Origin: JAEUPI01 sp963814435
Lineage (GTDB): Bacteria > Pseudomonadota > Gammaproteobacteria > Burkholderiales > Burkholderiaceae_C
Direction: 5' to 3'
Assembly: GCA_963814435.1 (NCBI GenBank)
Contig: CAWFCV010000011.1
Span: 1 to 64,000 of the forward strand
DNA: 64,000 nucleotides
Shown: piece after piece, positions 55,020 to 63,634 of the stretch
Layout: each line of letters begins with the position of its first letter
How positions within the stretch are numbered: position 1 is the stretch's first letter
The notes under the pieces: generated by a model
Told to the model about the DNA's origin: nothing
The model's database searches: none
Seen by the model: the letters and a program-made list of their open reading frames with translations, nothing else
Position numbers and translations under genes: made by a program

Positions 55020-55920
55020 GTCCGCCGTTCCGCGCTGGAGAGTCTGGATTATCGCGGTCTGCGCGACCGTGCTGTCGGGCTGCAGCGCCGTGCGCCTGGC
55101 CTACAACCAGGCGCCGGAGCTGACCTATTGGTGGCTGGACGGCTACTTCGACTTCAACGACCAGCAGGCGCCGCAGGCGCGTGCGGCGCTGGCGGACTGG
55201 TTTGCCTGGCACCGCGGCACGCAGCTGGGCGACTACGCGGCGCTGCTGGCGCTGGCCCAGCGCGATGTGCAAGCCGACGCCACTGCCGAGCAGGTGTGCC
55301 GCTGGTGGGACGAGCTGCGCCGCCGGCTGGAGCAGGCCTTCGAGCAAGGCATTCCGGCGCTGGCCGACCTGGTGCGCACGCTGCAGCCGGAGCAGGTACA
55401 ACACATCGAGCGGCGCTACCAGAAGGCCGACGAGGACTTCAAGGCCGACTTCCTGCAGGCGGCGCGGGCCGATCGACTGGAGGCGTCGATCAAGCGCACG
55501 GTGTCGCGCGCCGAAACGCTGTATGGCCGGCTTGACGATGCGCAGCGCGCGACCGTGGCCCGCGCGATGGCCCGCTCGCCGTTCGACGCCCAGCTGTGGA
55601 TGCTCGAACGGCAGGCGCGCCAGCGTGAAATCGTCCGGACGCTGAAGATGCTGCTCGCCGAACGCGCCGACGCCGCTCGAGTGCAGGCCGCGCTGCGGGT
55701 GTTCGCGGCCCACGCCGCGCAGTCGCCGCGCGAGAACTACCGCGCGCACTCACGCCAGCTCACCGAATACAACTGCGCCTTCGTGGCCCAGCTGCACAAC
55801 ACCACGACGGCCGAGCAGCGGCGGCGTGCCGCCGAGAAACTGAAGGGCTGGGAGGACGACCTGCGCAGCCTGGCGGCGCAGGCGCCGCCGGGCGGGCCGG
55901 GGCTGGCGGCCGGTCGCTGA
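55018..55920 (+). CDS. Conserved lipoprotein, DUF6279-like
   Basis: A protein of 300 residues with a lipoprotein signal ending in VLSGC (RVWIIAVCATVLSGC). The mature part is helical: SAVRLAYNQAPELTYWWLDG, YFDFNDQQAPQARAALADWF and LRTLQPEQVQHIERRYQKAD, with many Arg/Glu. This N-terminal pattern (YN...YWWLD.Y.DF) is typical of DUF6279-type proteins in proteobacteria. ATG 55018 is used; ATG 55000 upstream in frame would give a longer, equally possible start. The function is unknown. It is divergent from glmU and convergent with the next gene, with no base between the two stops. Confidence 0.85.
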   Translation: MSAVPRWRVWIIAVCATVLSGCSAVRLAYNQAPELTYWWLDGYFDFNDQQAPQARAALADWFAWHRGTQLGDYAALLALAQRDVQADATAEQVCRWWDELRRRLEQAFEQGIPALADLVRTLQPEQVQHIERRYQKADEDFKADFLQAARADRLEASIKRTVSRAETLYGRLDDAQRATVARAMARSPFDAQLWMLERQARQREIVRTLKMLLAERADAARVQAALRVFAAHAAQSPRENYRAHSRQLTEYNCAFVAQLHNTTTAEQRRRAAEKLKGWEDDLRSLAAQAPPGGPGLAAGR

Positions 55921-56511
55921 CTAAGGCGTCAACGGCACCGTCACGCTGCGCGGATTGGCTCCGGTGCGCGGAAAGTCCACCATCGCGGCCCTGAACATCG
56001 CACCCAGCACCTCGGCGCCGCCGGCGGTGTTGCCGTCGCTGCTGGCGCGGGCTTCGTACAACGGCGCGCCGCTGGCGCGGTCGCGCAGCAGCAGCGCCAC
56101 CTCGCGGTCGTAACGGATCGATCCGCGCGCCGGATAGGCCCAGTACGGCCCGACCCAGGGGCCATGGCGCCAGTAGCCGAAACCGCCGTGCCACCACAGC
56201 GGGTCATCCCAGGGCGGACGCTCGGTGCGCGTGATGCGGCCGCCCACCTGCACCAGCACGTCGGGCGCCGCGCCCGGCGCGGCGGCGGTGAAACCGGCCG
56301 ACTCCAGCGCCACGTGGGCTGCGTCCTCGAGTTGCTGCTGGGCCTCGGGCCTTGCCTGCTGCGACGGCAACCGGTCGAAGGCGTAGCGGCCCGGCGCCCG
56401 GCCTGCGGGCCATTGCCCATAGGTGGCGATGTCGGCCTGCAGGGTCGACATCGCCGCGCAACCGGCCAATGTCGCCGTCACCAGCAGGCAGGCCGCGAAT
56501 CGTCTGTTCAT
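55921..56511 (-). CDS. DUF4136-type lipoprotein
   Basis: A protein of 196 residues. The signal is NRRFAACLLVTATLAGCAAM (lipobox LAGC). The mature domain has APGRYAFDRLPSQQARPEAQ, APDVLVQVGGRITRTERPPW, a Trp/Gly-rich stretch (WWHGGFGYWRHGPWVGPYWA) and YDREVALLLRDRASGAPLYE, as in DUF4136 lipoproteins. ATG 56511 directly precedes the signal; the longer open frame upstream is not supported. Its role is unknown. Downstream of ttcA on the same strand, 34 bases away. Confidence 0.88.
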   Translation of the reverse strand: MNRRFAACLLVTATLAGCAAMSTLQADIATYGQWPAGRAPGRYAFDRLPSQQARPEAQQQLEDAAHVALESAGFTAAAPGAAPDVLVQVGGRITRTERPPWDDPLWWHGGFGYWRHGPWVGPYWAYPARGSIRYDREVALLLRDRASGAPLYEARASSDGNTAGGAEVLGAMFRAAMVDFPRTGANPRSVTVPLTP

Positions 56512-56545
56512 GTCGATCGTCCTTGGCATGGCGCGCCGGCGCGCA

Positions 56546-57466
56546 CTACTGGCGTCGAATCGGCACCCCGGCACCCGCCGGCGCTGCGCAGTCATCATCG
56601 TCGAAGGCTTTGTCGCCCTCGGCATCCGCGGCGCCGCTGGGTTCGAGTGCCGCAAACGGGTAGAGGTTCCGGTCCATCAGGTGCGACGGCGTGATGCGGC
56701 CCATCGCCGAGAACATGTTGTCGATGCGACCCGGGTGGGCGCGCTCCCATTCGCGCAGCATCTTCTTGATCTGGGCGCGCTGCAGGTGCTCCTGACTGCC
56801 GCACAGGTTGCACGGAATGATGGGGAATCGCCGGTGTTCGGCCCATTGCTCCAGGTCGGTCTCGGCGACGTAGGCCAGCGGGCGGATCACGATGTGGCGA
56901 CCGTCGTCGCTCACCAGCTTCGGCGGCATGCCCTTCAGGCGCCCGCCGAAGAACATGTTCATCAGCAGCGTCGTCACCATGTCGTCGCGATGGTGGCCGA
57001 GCGCGATCTTGGTGGCGCCCAGTTCACCCGCCACGCGATAGAGAATCCCCCGGCGCAGCCGCGAGCACAGCGAGCACAGCGTGCGGCCTTCGGGGACCAG
57101 CCGCTTCACGACCGAATAGGTGTCCTGCTGCTCGATATGAAACGGTATGTCGCGCGCGCGCAGATAGTCGGGCAGCACCTGTTCGGGGAAGCCGGGCTGC
57201 TTCTGGTCGAGGTTGACGGCCACCAGGTCGAACCGCAGCGGAGCGCGGGCGCGCAGCGACAGCAGGATGTCGAGCAGGGCATAACTGTCCTTGCCGCCGG
57301 ACAGGCACACCATCACCTTGTCGCCGGCGCCGATCATGTTGAAGTCGGCAATGGCCTGACCCACCTGGCGGTGCAAGCGCTTGGCGAGCTTGTTGGCCTC
57401 GAACGCCTGCTTGCGGGCGGCCCGGTCGACGGCGTCGCTGAGTCCTGGTTCGGCGATGGTGTTCAT
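56546..57466 (-). CDS. ttcA: TtcA, tRNA 2-thiocytidine synthetase
   Basis: Thiolates C32 of some tRNAs using an Fe-S cluster and ATP. 306 residues. The PP-loop is KVMVCLSGGKDSYALLDILL. The two Cys pairs are TLCSLCSRLRRGILYRVAGE and IPCNLCGSQEHLQRAQIKKM. Further blocks are LGHHRDDMVTTLLMNMFFGG and RPLAYVAETDLEQWAEHRRF. ATG 57466 overlaps the folB stop (ATGA). The tail after SHLMDRNLYPFAALEP is Asp-rich, as is usual in Burkholderiales. Confidence 0.96.
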   Translation of the reverse strand: MNTIAEPGLSDAVDRAARKQAFEANKLAKRLHRQVGQAIADFNMIGAGDKVMVCLSGGKDSYALLDILLSLRARAPLRFDLVAVNLDQKQPGFPEQVLPDYLRARDIPFHIEQQDTYSVVKRLVPEGRTLCSLCSRLRRGILYRVAGELGATKIALGHHRDDMVTTLLMNMFFGGRLKGMPPKLVSDDGRHIVIRPLAYVAETDLEQWAEHRRFPIIPCNLCGSQEHLQRAQIKKMLREWERAHPGRIDNMFSAMGRITPSHLMDRNLYPFAALEPSGAADAEGDKAFDDDDCAAPAGAGVPIRRQ

Positions 57467-57873
57467 GGGCTTGCGGCCGGAGCGTCCTTGATGGCGAAGA
57501 CTTCGACGCCGACGGCCTCGCAATCGGGGTAGACGTCGGGCTTCTCGGTCGACACCCGTGCTGCGCGCACGTTCGGGTGCGCGAGCATCGTGCGCAACAC
57601 GTCGTCGACCAGGGTCTCCTGCAGGTGCACATGGCCCTGCGCCACACGCTGGGCGATCGTGCGGCGGATGAAGTCGTAGTCGAGCACCTCGCTGAGACGG
57701 TCGCGACTGGGCGTCGACAGCGCCAGCGGGACGTACAGATCGACATTGATCAGCACGCGCTGCTCGCCTTTCTTTTCGAAGTCGTGCACGCCGATATTGA
57801 TCCAGACTTCGTAGTCGCGCAGAAACAGGCGCCTGCAATCCATCAGGCTGGGGTGTTGCAGCAGGCTATTCAT
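57463..57873 (-). CDS. folB: FolB-like dihydroneopterin aldolase/epimerase
   Basis: A protein of 136 residues of the tunnelling-fold pterin enzymes. Blocks are LFLRDYEVWINIGVHDFEKK, GEQRVLINVDLYVPLALSTP, LDYDFIRRTIAQRVAQGHVH and LQETLVDDVLRTMLAHPNVR, then VSTEKPDVYPDCEAVGVEVF. The active-site Glu/Lys region is recognisable (HDFEKKGEQ; STEKPDV). ATG 57873 is chosen, overlapping the SDR gene stop; ATG 57885 is an alternative. It sits between folM-like and ttcA genes in an operon. Confidence 0.92.
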   Translation of the reverse strand: MNSLLQHPSLMDCRRLFLRDYEVWINIGVHDFEKKGEQRVLINVDLYVPLALSTPSRDRLSEVLDYDFIRRTIAQRVAQGHVHLQETLVDDVLRTMLAHPNVRAARVSTEKPDVYPDCEAVGVEVFAIKDAPAASP

Positions 57874-58645
57874 GGCGCTGGGCATCGCTGAGGTGCATCA
57901 CGTCGCGCGGTTGCGCCAGCAGGTGCTGGCCGCCGTCGACCAGCAGGGTGGCACCGGTGATGGCCGGCGACTCAAGCAAGAAGCGCACCGCACGCGCCAG
58001 ATCGACCGGTGTCGAGCCGCGCGCGAGCGGCGTCATGCGGTGGGCCCGCGCGAACTGAGCCTCGCTCATCGGGCCGGACGGCAGCGTGATACCGGGCGAC
58101 ACCGCGCACACCCGCAACGTCGGCGCGAGCGCCATCGCCAACATCGGCGTCGCGGCAGCCAGCGCCGCCTTCGACAAGGTGTACGAGAGGTAGTCCGGGT
58201 TGGGGTTGTCCAGCTTCTGATCCAGCAGGTTGACGACGCAGCCCTGCGCGCCACGCGCCTGAAGGTGCGCCTGCAGTGCGCGAATCAGCAGCAACGCGGC
58301 CCCGACGTTGACGCGCAGGTGCTGCGCGAGGCGGTCGAAGGTGAAGTCCGCCAATTCGTCGTAGTCGAAGTGCGAGGCGTTGTTCACCACCGCATCGAGC
58401 CTGCCGCAGGCCGCCAGCACGGCAGGCACCAGTTGAAGGCACGCGGCTTCGTCGGCCAGATCGGCCGCGAACACGTCGGCCGCCACGCCAAGCGAGCGCG
58501 CCTGCGCGGCGACCGATTCGGCCTCGGCCACCGAACGGCGGCAGTGAAGGGCCAGGTCGTAGCCCGCGGCGGCCAGTTCGAGCGCGATCGTCCGACCGAT
58601 GCGGCGGGCGGCACCGGTGATCAGGACGCGCTGACGTGTCGACAT
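57866..58645 (-). CDS. folM: SDR pteridine reductase, FolM-like
   Basis: A protein of 259 residues with a short-chain dehydrogenase fold. The cofactor loop is VLITGAARRIGRTIALELAA, followed by LHCRRSVAEAESV with the Arg pair that suggests NADP(H). The active site has CVVNLLDQKLDNPNPDYLSY and TLSKAALAAATPMLAMALAP (Tyr-x3-Lys). The region DAVVNNASHFDYDELADFTF is typical of FolM/PTR1-type reductases. Its place next to folB supports a role in dihydromonapterin or dihydrofolate reduction. ATG 58645 is the start; divergent from midA. Confidence 0.88.
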   Translation of the reverse strand: MSTRQRVLITGAARRIGRTIALELAAAGYDLALHCRRSVAEAESVAAQARSLGVAADVFAADLADEAACLQLVPAVLAACGRLDAVVNNASHFDYDELADFTFDRLAQHLRVNVGAALLLIRALQAHLQARGAQGCVVNLLDQKLDNPNPDYLSYTLSKAALAAATPMLAMALAPTLRVCAVSPGITLPSGPMSEAQFARAHRMTPLARGSTPVDLARAVRFLLESPAITGATLLVDGGQHLLAQPRDVMHLSDAQRHE

Positions 58646-58651
58646 GGTTTC

Positions 58652-58657
58652 TACAAT
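58652..58657 (+). promoter_or_regulatory. -10-like TACAAT immediately upstream of midA
   Basis: TACAAT ends 6 bases before the midA ATG, so initiation would be expected at the start codon itself. No Shine-Dalgarno sequence is seen. A CTGACG at 58,631-58,636 could act as a -35 but the spacing is 15. Confidence 0.35.
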
Positions 58658-58663
58658 GCGGCG

Positions 58664-59764
58664 ATGCCCGCGATCACGGAACCGGACAGTGTATCGGCCC
58701 GCCTCGTGCCCGTGATGGTGCGCGCGATCGCGGACGCGGGCGGCTGGTTGCCATTCGATCGGTTCATGTCGATGGCACTCTACGCGCCGGGCCTGGGCTA
58801 CTACGCCCGCGACGACCGCCAGTTCGGTGCCTGGCCCGGGTCGGGCAGCGACTTCATCACCGCACCGGAGTTGTCGCCGCTGTTCGGCGAGTGCCTGGCC
58901 GTCCAGGTGCAGCAGGCGCTGCAGGCTGCCGGGTCGGACACGGTGCTCGAATTCGGCGCCGGCTCGGGCGCACTGGCGCAGTCGCTGCTGGAGGCGCTGG
59001 GCGACGCGGTGGCACGCTACCAGATCATGGACCTCTCGGGCAGCCTGCGTGCCCGCCAGGCCGAGCGTCTCGCGCGCTTCGGCGCCAAGGTGCAGTGGCT
59101 GGATCGCTGGCCCGATGCGTTGCACGCCGTGGTGCTGGGCAACGAGGTGCTGGACGCGATGCCGGTGCAGCTGATCAGCTGGGACGGTCGCCGCTGGCGC
59201 GAGCGCGGCGTGGTGTGGCGCGACGGCGAATTCGCCTGGCACGACGTGGCCACCGAGTTGCGACCGCCGGTGGACATCGCCTTCACGCCCGGCACGGTGA
59301 TCGAGTTGCACCGTCAGGCCGAGGCGTTCATCGCCAGCCTGGCACAGCGGCTGCAGCGTGGCGTGGCGTTCTTCGTCGACTACGGCTTTCCCGAGGCCGA
59401 GTACTACCACCCGCAGCGGGTCGGCGGTACGTTGATGTGCCACCGCGGACACCTCGCCGACATGGACCCGCTGGAGGGCCCCGGCACCAAGGACATCACG
59501 GCGCACGTCAATTTCACCGGCATCGCCTGGGCCGCGCAGCAGCACGGCCTGGACGTGCTGGGTTACACGTCGCAGGCCCGCTTCCTGTTGAACTGCGGGT
59601 TGGCGCCGCGGATGCAGGTGGCAGAGCCCGCGGCGCGCGCGGCGGCGCACAAGCTGGTGAATGAACATGAAATGGGAGAGCTGTTCAAGGTGATCGGCCT
59701 GGCCCGGGGCTGCACGTTCGACGCGGTGGGCTTCGTTGCCGGCGACCGCACGCACCGGCTGTAG
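58664..59764 (+). CDS. MidA-type SAM-dependent methyltransferase
   Basis: A protein of 366 residues, related to mitochondrial MidA/NDUFAF7, which methylates an arginine of respiratory complex I. Blocks are MSMALYAPGLGYYARDDRQF, SDFITAPELSPLFGECLAVQ, VLEFGAGSGALAQSLLEALG (SAM motif I), HAVVLGNEVLDAMPVQLISW, GVAFFVDYGFPEAEYYHPQR and THVNFTGIA-like ITAHVNFTGIAWAAQQHGLD. The bacterial role is less clear. ATG 58664 is the start. The frame is intact. Confidence 0.93.
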   Translation: MPAITEPDSVSARLVPVMVRAIADAGGWLPFDRFMSMALYAPGLGYYARDDRQFGAWPGSGSDFITAPELSPLFGECLAVQVQQALQAAGSDTVLEFGAGSGALAQSLLEALGDAVARYQIMDLSGSLRARQAERLARFGAKVQWLDRWPDALHAVVLGNEVLDAMPVQLISWDGRRWRERGVVWRDGEFAWHDVATELRPPVDIAFTPGTVIELHRQAEAFIASLAQRLQRGVAFFVDYGFPEAEYYHPQRVGGTLMCHRGHLADMDPLEGPGTKDITAHVNFTGIAWAAQQHGLDVLGYTSQARFLLNCGLAPRMQVAEPAARAAAHKLVNEHEMGELFKVIGLARGCTFDAVGFVAGDRTHRL

Positions 59765-59767
59765 CGC

Positions 59768-59959
59768 ATGCGCTGGCTCATTGTTTTCCTGCTGGCCTTT
59801 GTGCTGTTCAACGGACTGCGCAGATGGCTGGAGCGCTTCGGGCTGGGCAAGCTGCCCGGCGATTTCAGCGTGCGCATCGCGGGCCGCGAGATCTACCTGC
59901 CGCTGGCCAGCAGCGTGCTGCTGAGCCTGATCGCGATGTTGATCGGGCTGCTGTTCTGA
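59768..59959 (+). CDS. DUF2905 small membrane protein
   Basis: A protein of 63 residues with two hydrophobic helices (LIVFLLAFVLFNGLRRWL; LASSVLLSLIAMLIGLLF) flanking LGKLPGDFSVRIAGREIYLP, the DUF2905 signature (G-x-L-P-G-D). The function is unknown. It lies 3 bases downstream of midA and is probably co-translated. Confidence 0.93.
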   Translation: MRWLIVFLLAFVLFNGLRRWLERFGLGKLPGDFSVRIAGREIYLPLASSVLLSLIAMLIGLLF

Positions 59960-59966
59960 TGCGGGC

Positions 59967-60347
59967 TCAGTCGGCGATCGACCACTGGTGTGCGCAGTCG
60001 CGGCAATAGACCGTGACGCCGCTGCTCGCGTCGGCACCGTCGACCAGCTTGAAGCGCGCGTAGACGCCACATTTCGGGCAGTCGGCCTGGTTGGCCACGT
60101 ACTCGGCGTGCATCAGCAGGTACAGGTAGCGCCGCAGCGCCCAGACGCCGATCGCGCCGGCAGTCAGGATCGCCAGACCGTCGATCACCTGATCGTGCAG
60201 GCTGCGGAACTGCATCGCCGCCTCGACCGCGGCAAACACCCCGATCGCGCACAGAAAGGTCAAGGTCAGGTGGGCGTGGCTCTTCAGCAGCTCGCGTTCA
60301 TACCATTTGCGAAATCCCACCCGCCGGATGCCATCGATCAGTCGCAC
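59967..60347 (-). CDS. Membrane protein with a C-terminal zinc ribbon
   Basis: A protein of 126 residues. The N-terminus is basic (MRLIDGIRRVGFRKWYEREL), then two hydrophobic helices (LTLTFLCAIGVFAAVEAAM; GLAILTAGAIGVWALRRYLY). The C-terminus has two Cys pairs, ADCPKCGVYARF and VYCRDCAHQW, that would bind one zinc. It looks like a conserved Burkholderiales protein of unknown role. ATG 60347 is the start. Convergent with DUF2905, 7 bases between stops; cca lies upstream on the same strand. Confidence 0.8.
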   Translation of the reverse strand: MRLIDGIRRVGFRKWYERELLKSHAHLTLTFLCAIGVFAAVEAAMQFRSLHDQVIDGLAILTAGAIGVWALRRYLYLLMHAEYVANQADCPKCGVYARFKLVDGADASSGVTVYCRDCAHQWSIAD

Positions 60348-60393
60348 GATGCTGCTTGTACCGGATCGACCGGCGTGCGGCCGACCGGGCGGC

Positions 60394-61572
60394 TCATGCC
60401 CCAGCGAATGCCTCGGTGATTGCCTGCACGCGGGCGGCGCGCAGGGCCAGTCCGATTGCCGGGCCGTCGGCGTCGCCGAGCCGCCCTTGCGCGCGCAGCG
60501 AGTCGACGCTGACCTGGCGTGCAGCCTTCAGCGCCCGGCGCAGGCGCGCGGCCGACGCGTCGCCGCTGCTCGCGCCCGACGGCGTGACAAGCGCCACCGC
60601 CCGCAGCACCGCATCGAATCGCTCCGGGCGGCGCCAGGCGTCGCAGCGTTCCAGCAGCGCCAGGCACGCACCCGGACCGGCATGCGCCGCCTGCTGCAGC
60701 GCGGCCCGCTCGCGCAGCACCAGCAGCGCCAGCTCGCGGCATTCGTTGTCCACGCGCCAGCGCGCGCACAACGCTTCGGCCCGTGCCGTGTGGACGGTCG
60801 CGCCGGCCGGGTCGCCGAGTTCGTGGCACAGGCAGGCAAAGCGGACCTCGAGTGACTCGGCCGCCCGGGCGCTGGCGTCGATCGTGGCCCAGCTTCCCGG
60901 CGGCCGGTCCGATCGGGGCGCCCCGCCATCGCTGAGCGGCGCGTCCAGTTCGGGCGCAAGGCGCGCGAGCGCACCGCAGCCGCGCAGAACGTCGAACATC
61001 CGGCTCGGCATGCGCTCCATCAGCCCCCGCGACACCTCCTGCCAGACTCGCTCGGGCACCAACGCGTCGACTTCGCCGGCCTCGACGAGCCGGCGCATCA
61101 AGGCCTGCGTATCGGCCGCGACCGAGAAGTCCGGCCAGCGCGCGCTGAAGCGCGCCAGTCGCAACAGTCGCACCGGGTCCTCGGCAAAGGCGGGCGACAC
61201 GTGGCGCAAGACCTTCGCGTGCAAGTCGTCCTGACCGTGAAACGGGTCGATCACCGCGCCGGTGTCCGGATCGAGCGCCATCGCGTTGATGGTGAGGTCG
61301 CGTCGCGCGAGATCCTGCTCCAGCGTCACGTCGGGCGCGGCATGGATCTGGAAGCCATGGTATCCGGCGGCCGACTTCCGTTCGGTACGCGCCAGCGCGT
61401 ACTGCTCGCCGGTTTGCGGGTGCAGGAAGACGGGAAAATCGCGCCCGACGGCCCGGTATCCGGCGGCCAGCAGCTCCTCGGGGCTGGCGCCCACCACCAC
61501 CCAGTCGCGGTCGTGCACCGGCTGGCCGAGCAGGCCATCGCGCACGGCGCCGCCGACCACATAGGCTTTCAT
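60394..61572 (-). CDS. cca: CCA-adding tRNA nucleotidyltransferase with a decayed HD domain
   Basis: Adds CCA to tRNA 3' ends. 392 residues. Class II nucleotidyltransferase head: MKAYVVGGAVRDGLLGQPVH, DRDWVVVGASPEELLAAGYR (catalytic Asp-x-Asp), DLARRDLTINAMALDPDTGA and DPFHGQDDLHAKVLRHVSPA, then EDPVRLLRLARFSARWPDFS. The C-terminal HD region reads RFACLCHELGDPAGATV, where E. coli has a His-Asp pair followed by LGKG, and the later His-x-x-x-x-His-Glu motif is missing. The phosphohydrolase activity is thus probably absent. ATG 61572 starts the family N-terminus. Confidence 0.93.
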   Translation of the reverse strand: MKAYVVGGAVRDGLLGQPVHDRDWVVVGASPEELLAAGYRAVGRDFPVFLHPQTGEQYALARTERKSAAGYHGFQIHAAPDVTLEQDLARRDLTINAMALDPDTGAVIDPFHGQDDLHAKVLRHVSPAFAEDPVRLLRLARFSARWPDFSVAADTQALMRRLVEAGEVDALVPERVWQEVSRGLMERMPSRMFDVLRGCGALARLAPELDAPLSDGGAPRSDRPPGSWATIDASARAAESLEVRFACLCHELGDPAGATVHTARAEALCARWRVDNECRELALLVLRERAALQQAAHAGPGACLALLERCDAWRRPERFDAVLRAVALVTPSGASSGDASAARLRRALKAARQVSVDSLRAQGRLGDADGPAIGLALRAARVQAITEAFAGA

Positions 61573-61609
61573 GCGCGGCGCCGCATCGGTCGCGCCCTGC
61601 CGCCAGCGG

Positions 61610-63634
61610 TCAGGGCAGCTCGCCGTCGACGGCCGGCGCGCCAACTTCGCGCGGTCCGATCGGCGCGCCCAGCCACGCCTTCAAGGACAACGTGCGTCCA
61701 CTGAGCAACGATGCGTAGACGGCGGCGTTGGACAACACCTTCTTGACGTAGTCGCGCGTCTCGTTGAAGGGAATGTTCTCGGCCCAGATGGACGGCTCGA
61801 TCGGCGGGCCTTCGCGCCATCGTCGCGGGCGGCTCGGGCCGGCGTTGTAGGCCGCCGCCGCCATGGCCTGCGAGCCACCGAAGTCTTCGAGCACCAGCTT
61901 CAGGTAGGAGGTGCCCAGCCGGACGTTGAGCGTCGGGTCGACGATCTGATCGGGTTTGTAATCGAGCGCGATCTTCTTGGCCACCCAACGCGCCGTGTTG
62001 GGCATCAGTTGCATCAAACCCGACGCGCCCACGCTCGAGCGCGCATCGGGGATGAAGCGCGACTCCTGGCGGATCAGGCCGTACACGTAGGCGGGATCGA
62101 GCCCGCTCTCCTGGCTGCGCATCATCACCACGTCGCGAAACGGCATCGGGTAGCGCTGCTGCAGGTCGACGTCGCTGCGCGTGCGGTCGCTGGTGTTGAT
62201 GCAGCGGTCCCATACCTCGCGCTCGCAGGCCCAGTCCGCGGCGGCGAACAGATCGCGATCGGACATGCCGCGCAGCGTGAAATTCCATTCGCGCACGCCT
62301 TCGTTGCGCAGGCCCAGACCGATCAGCTGCAGCGCCCGCAGCAGGCCGGGTGTCGCGCGTGCCTGTTCGCGATCGGCCTCGCTCGGGGTCGGGGTCAGGC
62401 CGGGCAACTCGGGCACGAAGCCGAGTTCTTCGGCGGCCAGCTTGCCGTAGAAGGTGAAGGGTCCCGCGATCGTGGCGAGCATTTCGCGCGACTGCTCGCG
62501 CTGATCGTCGCCCGAGCCCCCGACCGCGGCGGTGGCCGCCAGCGCACGCGCCTTCCAGTAGACCCAGGCCGCTTCGTTCTGCTCGGCATCGCTCATCGAT
62601 CCGATGGCGCGCAGCACCAGCGCCCATCGGTCGCCGTTGCTGCCGGCGCGCAGCGCACTGCGCACCGCCCAGGCGAGCGTCTCGTCGCTCCAGCCCGCCG
62701 CGCGCGGTGTGCCGCGCAACTGGGCCCAGGCACGCTTGAAGTAGGCGGGGGCGTCGTTCGACAGCTTCAGGGCTGCCTGCTTGCCGATGATCGACCAGGC
62801 CCAGGCCGAACGATCGGGTCCCAGCACCGCCTGCCAGCGCTCGTCCATCAGACCGGCGGCGACATCGGGATCGTTGGTCGCCGCGCGCACGATCGCCAGC
62901 AACGTCAGCTCGAGGTGGTTGCGCGTCGGCGTGCCGCTCTGGCGGCGCAGATAGCGCAGCGGGTTCTCCAGCAACTCGTTGAGGTCGGCCGCGACATGTT
63001 TGTCGATCAACGCCGCCACGTTGCGCGCCAGGCGCGCGCGCCCTTGTTCCACGCTGAGCCGCAGCTTCATCCACACGTCGTCGCCGCCGAGCACCTTGGC
63101 TTCGACCAGCGTGCTGGCCATCAGCGCGCAGCCGTCATCGCTGTCGCGCTGGGCAAACCACAGCGCGCGGGCTGCGTCGCGGGCCGAACGCCCAGCCAGG
63201 TGTTCGGTCAGTTGCCAGTAGCAGCTGACCTCGCGGTCGTCGTTCATGCGAAAGCGCGGGTAGTCGCGGGCGAATGCGCTCCAGTCGCGGCGTTTGCCGA
63301 GTTCCAGCAGCCAATCGTTGCGCAGCCGGTCCTCGACGTAGGTGCCGCTCCAGCGGCTGTAGAACGCCTCGACCTCTTCGGCCTTGACCTCGCTGATGCG
63401 ATTGCCGAGCTCCCAGTAGTCGACCCACATGGCCAGGCCATGCTGCTCGGCGCGCGTGGAGTTGCGCAGCGCCACCAGGCGCTTGGCATCGCGCTTGCGC
63501 AGCGCTTCGCGCGCCTCGTTGATCGGGTCGCTGGGTGCCTGGGCGGCGCAGGCAGGGGCCGCCATGGCGCTGCCGAGCACCAGGGCCGCCAGCAGCGGTC
63601 GCCAGGCAATGGGGAGGAAATATCGGATGCGCAT
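61610..63634 (-). CDS. slt: Soluble lytic murein transglycosylase (Slt70-like)
   Basis: Cleaves peptidoglycan between MurNAc and GlcNAc, leaving anhydro ends; periplasmic. 674 residues. The signal peptide is WRPLLAALVLGSAMAAPACA. A long superhelical U-domain covers about residues 30-480, then the catalytic SLT domain with YGLIRQESRFIPDARSSVGA (catalytic Glu in the Gln-Glu-Ser motif), SGLMQLMPNTARWVAKKIAL, LGTSYLKLVLEDFGGSQAMA and AAYNAGPSRPRRW. The frame is intact. The cca start lies 38 bases downstream, the common slt-cca order in this group. Confidence 0.95.
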   Translation of the reverse strand: MRIRYFLPIAWRPLLAALVLGSAMAAPACAAQAPSDPINEAREALRKRDAKRLVALRNSTRAEQHGLAMWVDYWELGNRISEVKAEEVEAFYSRWSGTYVEDRLRNDWLLELGKRRDWSAFARDYPRFRMNDDREVSCYWQLTEHLAGRSARDAARALWFAQRDSDDGCALMASTLVEAKVLGGDDVWMKLRLSVEQGRARLARNVAALIDKHVAADLNELLENPLRYLRRQSGTPTRNHLELTLLAIVRAATNDPDVAAGLMDERWQAVLGPDRSAWAWSIIGKQAALKLSNDAPAYFKRAWAQLRGTPRAAGWSDETLAWAVRSALRAGSNGDRWALVLRAIGSMSDAEQNEAAWVYWKARALAATAAVGGSGDDQREQSREMLATIAGPFTFYGKLAAEELGFVPELPGLTPTPSEADREQARATPGLLRALQLIGLGLRNEGVREWNFTLRGMSDRDLFAAADWACEREVWDRCINTSDRTRSDVDLQQRYPMPFRDVVMMRSQESGLDPAYVYGLIRQESRFIPDARSSVGASGLMQLMPNTARWVAKKIALDYKPDQIVDPTLNVRLGTSYLKLVLEDFGGSQAMAAAAYNAGPSRPRRWREGPPIEPSIWAENIPFNETRDYVKKVLSNAAVYASLLSGRTLSLKAWLGAPIGPREVGAPAVDGELP

